Source: Nitzschia sp. pyKryTriq1 (lineage: Eukaryota > Bacillariophyta > Bacillariophyceae > Bacillariales > Bacillariaceae). Taken from it: a stretch of DNA of 64,000 bases. The notes under the pieces are model-generated. The model had not been told where the DNA came from, did not search any database, and worked only from the letters and a program-made list of their open reading frames with translations. Location of the stretch: assembly GCA_956465555.1 (NCBI GenBank), contig OY101121.1, forward strand, positions 1,388,722 through 1,452,721, given 5' to 3'. The position numbers and the translations under genes were made by a program. Of this stretch, positions 40,821 through 52,394 are shown one piece after another (within the stretch, counting starts at the first letter, position 1; each line of letters starts with the position of its first letter).

Positions 40821-43194
40821 CTAGCTGTTGCCTGCCGCTTCTTGCTGTCTTTTGGCCTGCACGAAATCCTCAAAAGATAGATCGAGACCTTCAAGATCAA
40901 AGCAGCTTCGTTTGTTGACGTTAGAACTATACATGATTGAATGCTGAACCGCACCGTCGAAAACGTTCATGGGTAACGAGCCATCTGGAGCCCGGACAAT
41001 TCGCCTTTGGATTGCAATGTTCGTGGAGATATCGTGCCGGAACCATGTCGCATTCGTATCCAAGGATTTGAAAGCAATCACGAATCGCCATGGATCCTCA
41101 AACCCAAGATGTCCCTGATCAGATAATAGAAAGTAAAGTAGACGCAATATTCACGTTAGATGTGGAAGGATAGTGACAGAAAGAAAGACTCGTCCGATGA
41201 ATGTGACGTACCTCCTCGTAGTCCCGGACGCTAGCAAAACCAGCTGCGACAAGCCCTTCAAGAAAGTTTTTGGCCGAGTCCATTTCTTTAGCCGGTGAAT
41301 CGGTTGCAGGAGCAAATCCCATACTTGTAACAAGGACACCGTCATCTGCCATGGATCCCTGCAAATCTTTCAAGACTTCCACTGACGTGTCGAAATTCCC
41401 AATGTATTCTCTGTGAAGGACGAGTAAACATGAAGTCACCGGTGAGCATTGGATGGAGGTCTACACTATACAAACCAATAACATGGAATGGATCTTACGC
41501 TTCATCAAAAACAATCACATCGAATGAGACGTCAGTTTTATCGTCTTGCTCTGCGAACCATTGTGCAACATCGCCGTAGTAAGTGGTAACTCGCGGGTCG
41601 TCCAGACAATTAGTGTAGTCGCTCCCGAGAAAGCTGCAGTCATGGTACTGGGGAAAATAAGTCATGGAAAAATTTAACAAGGCCTCTTCGTACTCCAGTA
41701 GAACCACACGTTTTACGGTTTTATGTTTCAGGAGCTCTCTCAAAATGGCTCCGTCTCCGAATCCAACAACAGCAATATTCTCAGGATTTTTGTGGGCAAA
41801 CATGGCGGGGTGGACAAACATTTCATAAAAGACGGCCTCCGATGACCGACGACTTTGCAAGACTCCGTTCGTAAAGACAATTCGATCTGGTTCAAAGACG
41901 GCTGGATGCTGTGCTTCATAGGATGATTCGTCTGTCAGCATACGCTTGTAGGATGCCAGCGTCTGATAAGGTGAACGAAGCACGTCATAAATGTCAAATC
42001 GATCTGGCCCAATGTACGCCGTAGCAATCTGCACAAAGAAACAGGACGAGAACTGTGTAAGTCGACACACTATCACTATTGGACACTTCGAATTATGAAT
42101 GTTGTCTCAAAACTCGCCTCTTTCTTGTAATCGGTCATGGCACCAATCGGAAATGTGAATAAATCTGTCAATTCCGCTTTTTTCTCCTCATTCTGTTCTC
42201 CCTTGGCATTCTGTTCTCCAAATCCCCGCACTTTGTAGGCCCAAATGGATTCGGGCATGTCCATCAAGTGGGTCGCACCTGGACGTGGCACGCTGAAGAG
42301 TTCTTCCACCTTGGAAACAATAGGAAGCAGCGAGTTGGGTCCACAGGTAAAGAGATCCATCGTGATGACGCCCTCGACGGGCCAGGTGTGGAAGGATACG
42401 TGACTTTCCAGAAGGACACCGACGCAACTGACTCCAGCAGGATGCAATCCATGACAGTGATAACTCAGTAAGGTCAAACCACATTCCCCGACGACATCCA
42501 GCATGGCATTTGCAAGTCGTTCTTCGGATGCCAGAAAGGATGCATCCACATTTCGAATATCCATGAGTAAATGCTGCCCAACAGGCAAGTGCTCTTCTTC
42601 GTCCTCTTCTCCTTCTTCGCCGTCGCCGGCGACCAATGCAGCACCTTTGCTGCTACTACTACTACCACCACCACGGCAGCTGGAACACTCGCTCGATGAG
42701 GAGTCGTCATCGGCTTGACATGCTTGTTCGGCATCCGCATCACCATCATGCGCAGACCCTTGTTCCGTGACGACCCATCGAGAGTTGATCGCAGCCGACC
42801 GTGCCGTGTCAAAGTTTTTCGATGTATACAAAGTTGGAGGTGGTTGTTTGCCATTCTTCAGGACCGGATTCGGGAGCTTCATGATATAATTCTTATTGTT
42901 GCTCTGCTGTAGCTCCCGATCCTCGAGTTCTCGTTGTTGCATCGTTACCGCCATGAGATATTCGAGGTGCGGATTAATAAATAACAACATTCGCGCCGTC
43001 CTTCCAACCGCAAAAGCGACCAGTGTGCATGCCAAGAGACTCAACAACAGGAACCTTTTGGAGACTCGAACCAACAGACCGGGATCCACTGATGCTGTCG
43101 CTGCCGGTCTCTCGGTGTGTCTGCTGCCATTAGTATGATTGGAGCAATGACCGTTTGGAATTTTCTCTCTGCTGCCCAAAGTCGTCTCTATCAT
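40821..43194 (-). CDS. AdoMet decarboxylase-aminopropyltransferase fusion, copy A
   Basis: Exons 43194-42118, 42028-41499, 41410-41212 and 41114-40821 give 699 residues. Residues 45-72 form a likely membrane anchor. Residues about 105-355 are bacterial-type AdoMet decarboxylase: GQHLLMDIRNV, then LLESHVSFHTWPVEG with the pyruvoyl-forming Ser264, His269 and Cys284 in FTCG, at the Ser63/His68/Cys83 spacing of the bacterial enzyme. An Asp/Ser/Gly-rich insert lies before it. The aminopropyltransferase follows (VFEPDRIVFTNGVLQS, RELLKHKTVKRVV). Unlike copies B and D, the AdoMet loop is GFGDG and the D-x-x-D pair is D-E-A-E. The C-terminus ends without a SET tail. Intron 1 appears to use a GC donor (GAG/GCGAGT). 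Family role: polyamine chain building; proposed for diatom long-chain polyamines. Confidence 0.88.
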
Positions 43195-44066
43195 TTTATT
43201 ATTTCTTCTCTTCTCTAGCGAGCTAGAGTAGATTATAATTTTAAAACAAACTTGAAAGGAAAGAAAAAACAAGCGAGTTTTGGGGTTGTGATAATTAGAT
43301 TAGCAAACACACAAACACCACAAGTTCTGTTGATGGATAATGGATACCTGGGCGTGTACAACGTAGACCTCTCCAGACTATTCATCATTCCCGTATGTAT
43401 CACACCGGTACCGGTACGGTACGACGTATTCTCGTTGTTTCGTGCGGGTCGGAGTAGTTGACGACACGAGAACCAACACGTGCCCTGGTGTTCCAACGGA
43501 CACACTATCGGTACACATCGTCATAAAAAATCACCTCTCGTCGTGCTCGCGGGCGCCGGCCGATGGATGGGCATTGGCCCGCTGGCGGCGGAAAGCGCGC
43601 GCTCTTGGTTCTGTTTGGGTTCCTTGTCTCTGGGTCGTGTGGGTCGACCGGCTGTTGCTCATTCATTCATCTTGCCGCTACGTCTACGCTACACGGTACC
43701 AGTACAGTCAGTACAAGAACCCGGTACCTGGTACTTGTACGGTACGCTGTCGCTGTGAAACTGTACTTGTACCTTGCTTGTACCGTACCAGCAGGTAGGT
43801 ACGTACCGGTACTGTACCGGTGACGGGTATGAGTACTGTACCGCGCGCGTTGGGACGGATTTTTCGGGTTTCCACCATCATCACGTCCACCATGGTCAAT
43901 GGTCAATGGTCACGCCTTTGTTGTTTGTTGCCTCTTCATGCATGAATGCATGTCAACAACAACGGTTACCTCCATTTTTCTTGTCTTTCTCCCTCTTGCT
44001 CCCCATCACCTAACATCATCTCTGGTAAATAAATACATACATAAATAGAGGATTGAGGGAGAGACC
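43195..44066. other. Divergent intergenic region with dense GTAC palindromes
   Basis: Between AdoMetDC fusion copy A and EXO70. Words such as GTACCGGTAC, GGTACC and TGTACTGTACC fill 43403-43425 and especially 43691-43845, one of the densest stretches in the window. Short open frames here are produced by the repeats. No gene is seen. Confidence 0.6.
43691..43845. repeat. TACCGGTA/GTAC palindromic word cluster
   Basis: About fifteen GTAC words in 155 bp, many extended to GGTACC, TACCGGTA or GTACTG, in the putative shared promoter of copy A and EXO70. The words are self-complementary, so orientation is not defined. Confidence 0.8.
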
Positions 44067-46607
44067 ATGGGGGCCACCACGGAGTCCAGGCGTCGGATCG
44101 ACGCCCTCGACAAGGCCCTGAAAAAGATGAAGACGTCGACCGCGGAAGCCTGCATGTGCTGCGATCAGTTGACCAAGAGAGCTCGTCAGTTGGACTCTCT
44201 TACGAGTCCGGCTTCGGATGCTTCGAGCTTGTTGTCCAAGGCCAGTAACAATTTGGGTTCCACTCTTGTGCTCATGAATGAAGCGCGAGAGAAATTTGAT
44301 ACCATTCGAGACTGTGAGCCGGCCATTGAGCGGTTGAAACGAGGCGTCGTTCAGATGCAGAATGAAAAGTCGGGCAAGGCAAATAAAGCCCGTCGAAATC
44401 CCTTTGAAGATGGGGAAAAAGATAGCACGGTGGTCTTGTCGGAGCAAGACGTCTATGCTGCGGCAGACTCCATGGAGATCATTCGGGATGCGTACGACTT
44501 TTTCATTGAGCGCAAGCACTGGCGGTCGACAGCTGCCGCTCTGGCGTCCTTGGAGCGCGTCCATCAAATGGGGGTCTCGTCCATGTGTACTCTAGGATCC
44601 TTCCATTTGCTAGATGCAGGACAGGCGGTTAGAATTAAGCGTGTGGTCAAACAAGAGGGGGAAGCCCATATTACGCCAGCCACGGAAACTGCGATACAGG
44701 TAAGCCGAATAATGCTGCTGCTCGAGCATTGGAAGTATACGTACTTTGATGTACGTGTTCTTATTTCTTTTTTTGACTTTCCTTTATGATTACTACGAGT
44801 AGACTCGAGAGCGATTGTCGGCAGCATTGCAGAATCGAGACTTGCTACGTAGCATTGGTGAATATGAAGAGTATCAACCGGTCGAACCTCGTTTGGTCAG
44901 AGAATTGCGTGGTATCTTTGAGGCCTTGGGTGGCAATGGATATCAACTAGGACCAGCGCCCAAGAACGAGCCTCCTGGTTTGGCCCATCACTTTGGCATT
45001 CCAGCCAACCGAGTTGTTCGTACGGAAAAGGTTGGATCCGGTGGCTATACGAACCTAGTGCAACGACCCCTAAAGACGGGGTTCCCGCATGTCGATGCCT
45101 ATGGAGAAGCCCGCAAACAAACTGCATTTGGTAGTATCGACAATTACTACAAGCGCGTCAAACAAGAACGAAAGCGGTTCGCGGAGAATTTTTCTACTGC
45201 CATTATGGATGCTGCGGACATGGCGGCACGAGATGCGGTTCGATGCTTGGAACATGCCATGGTGGTTGTGGCTGGCGAAAAGAATGTCTACCGAACTATC
45301 GTGTCACCTTCTTTGACCAAGATTGCGGATGAAGATGCTGTCAATGACGAAATCTCTCCGTATTATAGAAAGGCGTGTGCAGCTTCCTACTCGTATGTGG
45401 TGTCGTGCGTCGTCGATAAGGTATGTACACGTCGGTCGTTTCGAATGTGGAATATTTGAATGCTTTTATATCTGCTTTTGTTTCTCAACTACCAAACTTA
45501 TTACACTCTTGCAAGACTATGGATATCATTGAAACTGTCTTTTTGAAAGAAGGTTGCATCGGACATGCTTCTGGAGGCAAGGGCGATGCTCCGCCTCCCC
45601 TGACAGTGCGCCAAACTGCCTCGGCAGCGGCGGCTGGTTTGAGAATGCTTGACGGCGTCCGTATGTTGGGTCCTTCTCTTGCCAAACTTTGTGATATGCC
45701 CATCGGAGACGGAACTGAAGAGGAACCCAGTCTCGCTGCAATCTTGTGCATTGCCATCCACCGAACGACTGTCAAAAACGCAGCGCGTACTTTGGAGAAC
45801 CTTGCCAAAGCAATTCAAGAAGATCCAGTGAAGGGATCAGCTCAACGTGTCAAGGATGCTCGTGTGGCACCACTGACTTGCGATGTTGTCCGTGCCGTTC
45901 GTGCTGTGGCTACCTTTGATAGTGCGTACAAGTCGGTCTCGAAACGTCGGCAACTTCCCTGGGATCCCAATATGGGTGAAGAGGCGGGAGAGCTGGACGC
46001 GTTTGTTCGCTTTTTGGTCATGCGATTAGTGAATTCTCTTAAGGGCAAGGCACTCAATTACACCAAACACTCGGGTGATCTTGGGCAGGCGCGAAGTAGC
46101 ATGTTTATGATGAATAATACCTTTTATCTCCGCGACGAACTCGGCCCGAAAGCGGGAGCCGAGGATCCTTCGGAGTATCGGATTGAGAGTTCTTGGTTTG
46201 TGGACAAGGTCAACAAACTGTTCGAATCCGAAAAGAACAAGTACCTTGGGCATTGGGAGGTTCTCAACACACACTTGACCAGTGTCGAACACGACGAGCT
46301 CGAATACCAGAAGAACGATACTGTCTTGTCGCTTGACAGTGGTCGATTGATTAAGAGCCGATTTTCCGGGTTCAACGAAGATTTTGAAAAAATATTTGAA
46401 GACCACAAGGATCTCTGCGTTGTGGATCCTCGCCTACGAGATTTACTCCAGAAGGAAGTTGCCGGCGTGTTCCTTCCCCTGTATCGTATTTTCTACGACA
46501 AATACAGCAAAATTCGGTTCTCCAAAAAGCATCAGAACGAGTACACCAAATACGTTCCATACAGGATCGAGGAGATGTTGGATCATCTGTATGTCGATGC
46601 CGAGTAA
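44067..46607 (+). CDS. EXO70: Exocyst complex subunit EXO70
   Basis: Tethers secretory vesicles to the plasma membrane. Exons 44067-44699, 44803-45420 and 45516-46607, all phase 0, give 780 residues. Introns are 44700-44802 and 45421-45515. The N-terminal region is helical (KALKKMKTSTAEACMCC, LVLMNEAREKFDTIRDCEPA). Family blocks: FGSIDNYYKRVKQERKRFAEN, MFMMNNTFYLRDEL (the EXO70 NNxxYL block), SGRLIKSRFSGFNEDFEKIF, LRDLLQKEVAGVFLPLYRIF and the terminal KHQNEYTKYVPYRIEEMLDH LY (in two pieces), the lipid-binding C-domain. The length is a little above the usual 620-700. Start ACCATGGGGGCC. Confidence 0.93.
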
Positions 46608-46699
46608 ATAGTGATTTGATGATTCTACGGAAGAGCTAGTATATCATTTAGATCATTTCCGATAGATATTATTTCTTCAAGCAGGGGGTTTAATATCAT

Positions 46700-49011
46700 C
46701 TATTTGTTTAGCTTTGTGATAACATACTTATGCAAAACCTTGAAACTCTTTTGTTCCTTCCAGTCGGGCACCATGTTCTGGATATGATCCAAAATACCGT
46801 TGCCTCTCCACTGCGTCGAGATGCTGACATTGCATTCTTCCACGAGAAACTTGACTGCCTCAAGCTTTCCATTTTCTGCCGCTGCTAGAATAGGAGGGCG
46901 ATGGTCCCAGAAAACTTCATCCGTGGCTTCCGGAGATGCGCCGTGTTGAACCAAGTACTGTGCCACTTCCACTTGATCCGTGTAGCAAGACCATCCGACT
47001 GGTGATCCGACTAGAAGCAAAAGGCTGGTCCGGGGATCCGTGGCAAGCCATTCGACGATCTCGTGATGGCCTTTGCGAGCAGCCCATTCCAGAGGCGTGA
47101 AGCCTACCCACTTCATTTTCAAATCCGAGACCGATCCATTCACTTGACGGAGCGCGTCATTGATGATACTTTTGGCCATTGCTAGATCGGAAAGCGGGCC
47201 GCACGCCAAGCAGAGTCGCGAAACGGGGTCAAAATCGGACAAATCGTGCTTGAATGAACGAAATGCTAACGGTTCCGCCTCGCTGCACATTTGTTGTAAT
47301 ATTTCCGGGATAGCGCTTGGTGCATTCAAACCCCCCATCGAGTTCATTGATATCTTAAAAATGGTGTCACTCTTGAAGGCTCTGAAGCTGATGGCATTAA
47401 AGGCGGGATGTCTCGGTGACCACAAAATGCGAAGGTAACCTATTCCACAAGCTTCTGCAAACATATTGATGCCCTGTTGTTGCTGTTGCAAATTCTTCTC
47501 GCGGCGTCGCGCGCTAACTTTTGCGCTGCTTCCAATCATTGGCCGACTTGCCTCTGCTTCTGGCACGTAGGCAGCCTGAAGTTCCTTACATACTTTCTTA
47601 TGGTTCGGCCAGGCTGCACGCTGGCATTCGGGTCCACAATAGGATGCCCCTTTGCAACGAGAACAATCTTTTAGATCTTTGGGCTTGTGTTTCTTCCCAC
47701 AATTATCGCATGTTCGAGATTCTCCCCAGTTTATCAATTGGTTGATAGCAAGTTGTAAGTCTAGTGGATCGCTCGAACTCATAGCTTTAGTCAACTTGGC
47801 AACCTCATAGTCGAGTTCACTGCCAATGTAATTGTCCATAACCTCAATCACACTAGGCGCTGCGTTCTTCTCGAGGTGCATAAGCCCCCATCTTACAGTA
47901 AGGAGGATGGCTACCTTGGCGTTTCGCTCAGCTACCGTTCGATGGATCTTGTCGTTGATTAGATTCCATTGGTTAGTGCCGGGATTCGGCAATAAACGGA
48001 CCGCCTCGCTGGCCGAAGGAACGGTCTCCTTAAATTCCATAATTGTCTTGAGATAGCAACTGTACACATTCGACCACTCTTTCACCAAGGTCGCAGGTGC
48101 TTGTAGGTTGCTAAGTTCCTTGACCAATAGCTTAGAATGCAACACGCTGGACCAAAACATCTGAGGGTCCACATCCGCCAAGACCCCGGCGACAAACGCT
48201 CTTCTAGTTCGTTGAGGGCATGCACATTGCGGGCGTATCGGATTGTTTCCTGCGCTCCATAGTCCAAAAAGAATTCATGAGTGTTTCTTTTTGGCATGAC
48301 ATATCTGACTTCCATCGAATCCAAATAACTCTCGCAAGGGCATGGATAGATGTGAAACGTGGACCCTAGGACAGCCTGCAATCGGCCGCTAGGTGGACGA
48401 TCTTCGCGGCCAATACGAAAAGGTCGGAATTTGATCAGCACTGTGGCATTTCCTTGTTTTTGCTGTTTGATGAGGTGCTTGCCAACCTCTTCTAGCAATG
48501 TTTGTTGCGATGCTTTGAGGCAATTATTTTCAATATCAAGTCGTCCTTCGTAGGCATATTTGTTTAGTGCACGAGCGATGTTTAGGTCAGTGATTCGAAT
48601 CACGCAGTCTCCTCGAAACTGTTTGGTAGGATTCTCTCTGAAATAATCCTTCAAGGCAATCAGACTTCCACTTGATCGTTGTACCTTGTCGGGAGATGCT
48701 GGAATCATCCGTGCCGACATCCGTGCCCCTTGGATTTCATCCACCGTTGTGGCCATGAATTCCGTTGACCTCAAGTCTCGACGCCCTACACTTGTGGCGA
48801 GTTTCGTCTGTTCGAACACAACTCTCAGATTTTGGGGCTTGATGGATATTCTAGAAGGAACACCATCAATGCTGACAGCCAGGCGACCATCGGATTGAGG
48901 CGGGGCCGTTCCATCGTAGGACGCTGCCAAACCGTTCAAAGTTTGACCTTTGGCACTGGCCAAGCCATGAATACGACAAAGCACGTTTTTGGATTCGGAA
49001 TCGGATGGCAT
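46700..49011 (-). CDS. MYND zinc-finger and ankyrin protein, apparent frame break
   Basis: Two overlapping minus-strand frames appear to be one gene. The 5' part (49011-about 48190, ATG at MPSDSESK) has a domain with GLASAKGQTLNGLAASYDG and SIDGVPSRISIKPQNLRVV, and ends near NVHALNELEERL. The 3' part (about 48185-46700) has no usable ATG at its start, then a helical stretch, a MYND finger (CDNCGKKH, CSRCKGASYCGPECQRAAW, HKKVC) and ankyrin-like repeats (GFTPLEWAARKGHHEIVEWL, VEVAQYLVQHGASPEATDE). MYND fingers bind proline-containing peptides. No intron with good signals bridges the overlap (48082-48181), so a one-base frame difference, a sequencing error or two overlapping genes are all possible. 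Function unknown. Confidence 0.7.
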
Positions 49012-49583
49012 GGCGCGTCGATTGAAATATGTTATGTTATGTGGTGGGTGGGTGGGTATGTCACCGGCGGTTGGTGATCCAAATAGACTTATCAGCCTCG
49101 TTTTCTTAACACAACAGCAACATCAATGAGAGTCAGTCAAAAGGAAAAAGGAAGATGCCAAGAAATGCCAATATCTTTTTGTGAGAAAGTTCTCGTTCGT
49201 GTTTCGGCCTGCGACCTGTGCGGGATGAGAGAGCCTTGGCTCTCATTTTGAACTCCTCCCTCTCAACATGCGCAGGGAGGCGCGAGGAGGACGCGACGGA
49301 TCGAACTCTTCGACCAGACTTTCAACGGATGGACGCCAGACGCCATGATTGTTTTTGTGAGAATGAGAGGCTGACCATGATGCCTGATGTACCGGTAGAT
49401 CCCTGATGCCTGATATGTGCTGATGAGAAGCTCTCATCTCATTCACAAACATTGTCGACATCTCGCTACTGCTACGGATCAGCGACCTACCTCACATTCC
49501 GACATCTACCCATCGACTAGACTATAGCTAACATAGAAGCTAGCGATCAAGTTCCAAGAGTCCTCGGTTTCAGCGTTCGAACC
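49012..49583. other. Divergent promoter region
   Basis: Between the MYND gene and SYF1. Contains a (GTGGGTG)-type run at 49039-49056 and imperfect inverted repeats around GAGAGCC/GGCTCTC (49230-49245). No gene is seen. Confidence 0.5.
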
Positions 49584-52394
49584 ATGTCAGAAAATCTCAA
49601 AAGTCACGCGCAGTCTTTATTATCGGTGGTGTCCAACACTCCATCGCTATTGCATCAAGAAGACGCCGTCTCGAGAGCACCTTACAATGTGACCGCATGG
49701 ATCCAATACTTGGATTCAATCGATGAAGTAATTTCCGAGGAGAAATCCAAGGGAAGCAAGGTTCCTGATGCTCTGGTGAGGGTTCGCGAGTTCGTAGGGC
49801 GTCGAGCGATACAGCACCTGCCCAAGTCGTACAAACTGTGGAAGATTCACTGGGAGTTTTGCCTAGCACACGAAGCACAACTAGAATCATCATCATCATT
49901 GGTGTCACTCTGGGAACGAGCCTTGGTAACACTCCACACATTTCCAAGAGTCTGGATGGAATATCTAGAATATGCTCACGAAAAATCCTCCATGGATCCG
50001 ACGCAGCTGCGTCACTTGGCCAATCGTGCCTTGGAAGCCATCCCCGTCACACAACACGACAAAATCTGGCCCGTTCTACTCAAATATTATCAATCCACAG
50101 AGACTACCTGGATTCCGAAGGAGACAAAATTGAGTTTGTTGCGAAGGTACATTCAATTCAACCCTGCCGCTACCAAAGAAGTGGCTGACTTTTTAGCCAA
50201 CGAGTTGAACCATTGGGGGGAAGCGGCTCTATTGTATGTAAAACTCTTAAATGAGCCCGAAGTCGTTCAAAGTAACGAGTTGTGGATGGCCTTGGCCAAC
50301 ATTTGCACCCGTCATCCCGTCGAGCAGGTAGGAATTGACTGGGAGGCCTTGGTGAGAGGTGTACTCAAGACCAAAACGTACAAGGAAATGGAAGGGGTAT
50401 TGTGGAATCAATTGGCGGATGCCTGGATTCGAAGAGGAGAATTTCAGTTGGCACGAAGTGTGTACGAAGAAGCATTGGAGAGCGTTTCGAAAGTGCGAGA
50501 CTTTACTATTTTGCTAGATGCCTATCTTCAATTTGAAGAGGGTCTTTTGGAAGCAATCATGGCAACTACTGGAGACGAAGAGGACGAGGACGAGGATGAG
50601 ACGGCTCCTCCAGAGACGGACAAGGATGATTGGGATCTTTTACTTCCAAACAACGGCGAAGAAGATGCCTCCGCAGCAAAGAAGAGTAGCATGTCGGATC
50701 TGGAACTCGCATTGGCTCGTGCTGAGGACTTGACGGCACGGCGACCGATTCTTTTGAACCGTGTCTTGTTGAGACAGAATCCACATGATGTGGGAGAATG
50801 GATCAAACGAGCGCGCCTCTACAAAGAGAAGGATGAGTTGGCACAAGCCGAGGCAGCATTGGAGGAAGGCCTTCGAACCGTTCATGCTCGACGAGCGGTC
50901 GGTGGCTCGCCAAGTCAAATGGTGACTCAACTTATTGCACTCTATGAAAGTGATCCGGAAGATGGTGTGGCCAAAGTTCGGGACTTGATGGATCGCATAT
51001 GCAATCAGTGGGTGTACGAATTCAAGCATACGGATGATTTGGCAGAAAGTCACGCGGCTTGGGTGGAGTTTGAGCTGCGACAAGAGGCTTGGGACGAAGC
51101 ACTCGATATCATCCGAAGCAGCGTGATTGTACCACCTTCTACCCAGGAACGACCCGTTCCAAAAATGGTGCGAGGCTTGGCGAAATCGTTGAGACTATGG
51201 GATTTGCTGTTGGATTTGGAAGAATCACTAGGAACCGTCCAAACGACCAAAGATGCGTACAGCCGGGCCATTGAACAACGGGTGGCCACACCGTTACATA
51301 TCCTGAATTTTGCGACCTTCTTGACGGAACACAAGTACTTTGAAGAATCCTTTTCTGCCTATGAACGTGGCATTGAGTTGTTTGAATACCCAGGGGTCAA
51401 AGTCATTTGGAAGGCCTACCTTGATGCATTCCTGAAACGTTACGCTGGCACCAAGGTCGAGCGTGCACGGGATTTGTTTCATCGATGCATAGAAGCTTGT
51501 CCTCCGGAAGAATGCGCAGAGTTTTTCTTGATGAATGGTAAATTTGAAGAAGAACATGGGTTGACAAAACGGGCGTTGAGTGTGTATCGGGATATGTGTC
51601 ACAAAGTGCCAGCCGAAGAAAAGTATACGGCCTATCAACTCTTTATCACCAAAACGACCAAATATCTGGGTCAGACGGCAACTCGAGACATTTACCAGTC
51701 CGCTATTCAAGATTTGGGAGACGCCCCAGCATCGCAACTTTGCTTGGATTTCGCCAAGATGGAAACTTCACTGCAAGAAATCGACCGTGCCCGTGCGGTC
51801 CTTACCTATGGAGCCCAGACGGCAGATCCTCGACGAAACGAGGAGTATTGGAAGCAATGGAACGAGTTTGAAATCGCGCATGGTAACGAAGAAACCTTTC
51901 GTGAAATGCTTCGGATCAAGCGAAGTGTCGAAGCCTCGTTTTCGACTGTCAACTACAATGCTGCTGAAATGAGTCAAACCTCATCCAAGGGAGATACTCT
52001 GAGTAACGAGGAAGCTATGAGAATGATTGCGGAACGAGAAGGTGTCGAACTGGAACCGCACACGATTGCGACTGCAGCAACTGTCAGTGGCTTTGTGAGG
52101 CCAAAACGAAGTGCCGGAGCGGCGCAACTCGACGATGTGGAGGAGCGAGTCGCCAAACTCCGAAAGGCGACGGCGGATGCTTCGGCAGAAGCTGCGGAAG
52201 ACGAGAACGAGCTACCTGACGCCGACGACGATGCAGATGAAATCGACATTGATGAATTGGACGACGAGGACGACGATGAGAAGGAGGAAAGGGGACACGG
52301 CGAAACCATGAAGGACGTGAGCACCAAAGCTGTTCCGTCCGCCGTCTTTGGTGGACTAGCAAAGCTTGCAGAAGAGGACAAACACAAGCAATAA
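49584..52394 (+). CDS. SYF1: Pre-mRNA-splicing factor SYF1/XAB2
   Basis: 936 residues, single exon, start ACCATGTCAG. It is a HAT-repeat scaffold of the Prp19-associated complex in the spliceosome (XAB2 in animals, also linked to transcription-coupled repair). N-terminal block SRAPYNVTAWIQYLDSIDE matches the first HAT repeat of SYF1. Further repeats: LWKIHWEFCLA, PRVWMEYLEYAHE, WNQLADAWIRRGEFQLARSV, FATFLTEHKYFEESFSAYER, VIWKAYLDAFLKRYAGTKVE and RNEEYWKQWNEFEIAHGNEE, with the known FVRPK motif (SGFVRPKRS) after them. An acidic insert at about 330-360 and an acidic tail (about 870-925) account for the length above human XAB2 (855). Confidence 0.93.
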   Translation: MSENLKSHAQSLLSVVSNTPSLLHQEDAVSRAPYNVTAWIQYLDSIDEVISEEKSKGSKVPDALVRVREFVGRRAIQHLPKSYKLWKIHWEFCLAHEAQLESSSSLVSLWERALVTLHTFPRVWMEYLEYAHEKSSMDPTQLRHLANRALEAIPVTQHDKIWPVLLKYYQSTETTWIPKETKLSLLRRYIQFNPAATKEVADFLANELNHWGEAALLYVKLLNEPEVVQSNELWMALANICTRHPVEQVGIDWEALVRGVLKTKTYKEMEGVLWNQLADAWIRRGEFQLARSVYEEALESVSKVRDFTILLDAYLQFEEGLLEAIMATTGDEEDEDEDETAPPETDKDDWDLLLPNNGEEDASAAKKSSMSDLELALARAEDLTARRPILLNRVLLRQNPHDVGEWIKRARLYKEKDELAQAEAALEEGLRTVHARRAVGGSPSQMVTQLIALYESDPEDGVAKVRDLMDRICNQWVYEFKHTDDLAESHAAWVEFELRQEAWDEALDIIRSSVIVPPSTQERPVPKMVRGLAKSLRLWDLLLDLEESLGTVQTTKDAYSRAIEQRVATPLHILNFATFLTEHKYFEESFSAYERGIELFEYPGVKVIWKAYLDAFLKRYAGTKVERARDLFHRCIEACPPEECAEFFLMNGKFEEEHGLTKRALSVYRDMCHKVPAEEKYTAYQLFITKTTKYLGQTATRDIYQSAIQDLGDAPASQLCLDFAKMETSLQEIDRARAVLTYGAQTADPRRNEEYWKQWNEFEIAHGNEETFREMLRIKRSVEASFSTVNYNAAEMSQTSSKGDTLSNEEAMRMIAEREGVELEPHTIATAATVSGFVRPKRSAGAAQLDDVEERVAKLRKATADASAEAAEDENELPDADDDADEIDIDELDDEDDDEKEERGHGETMKDVSTKAVPSAVFGGLAKLAEEDKHKQ

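Noticed and set aside
52111-52311. Arg/Lys/Thr-rich frame within SYF1
   Set aside because: Shadow of the acidic tail codons of SYF1 in another frame.
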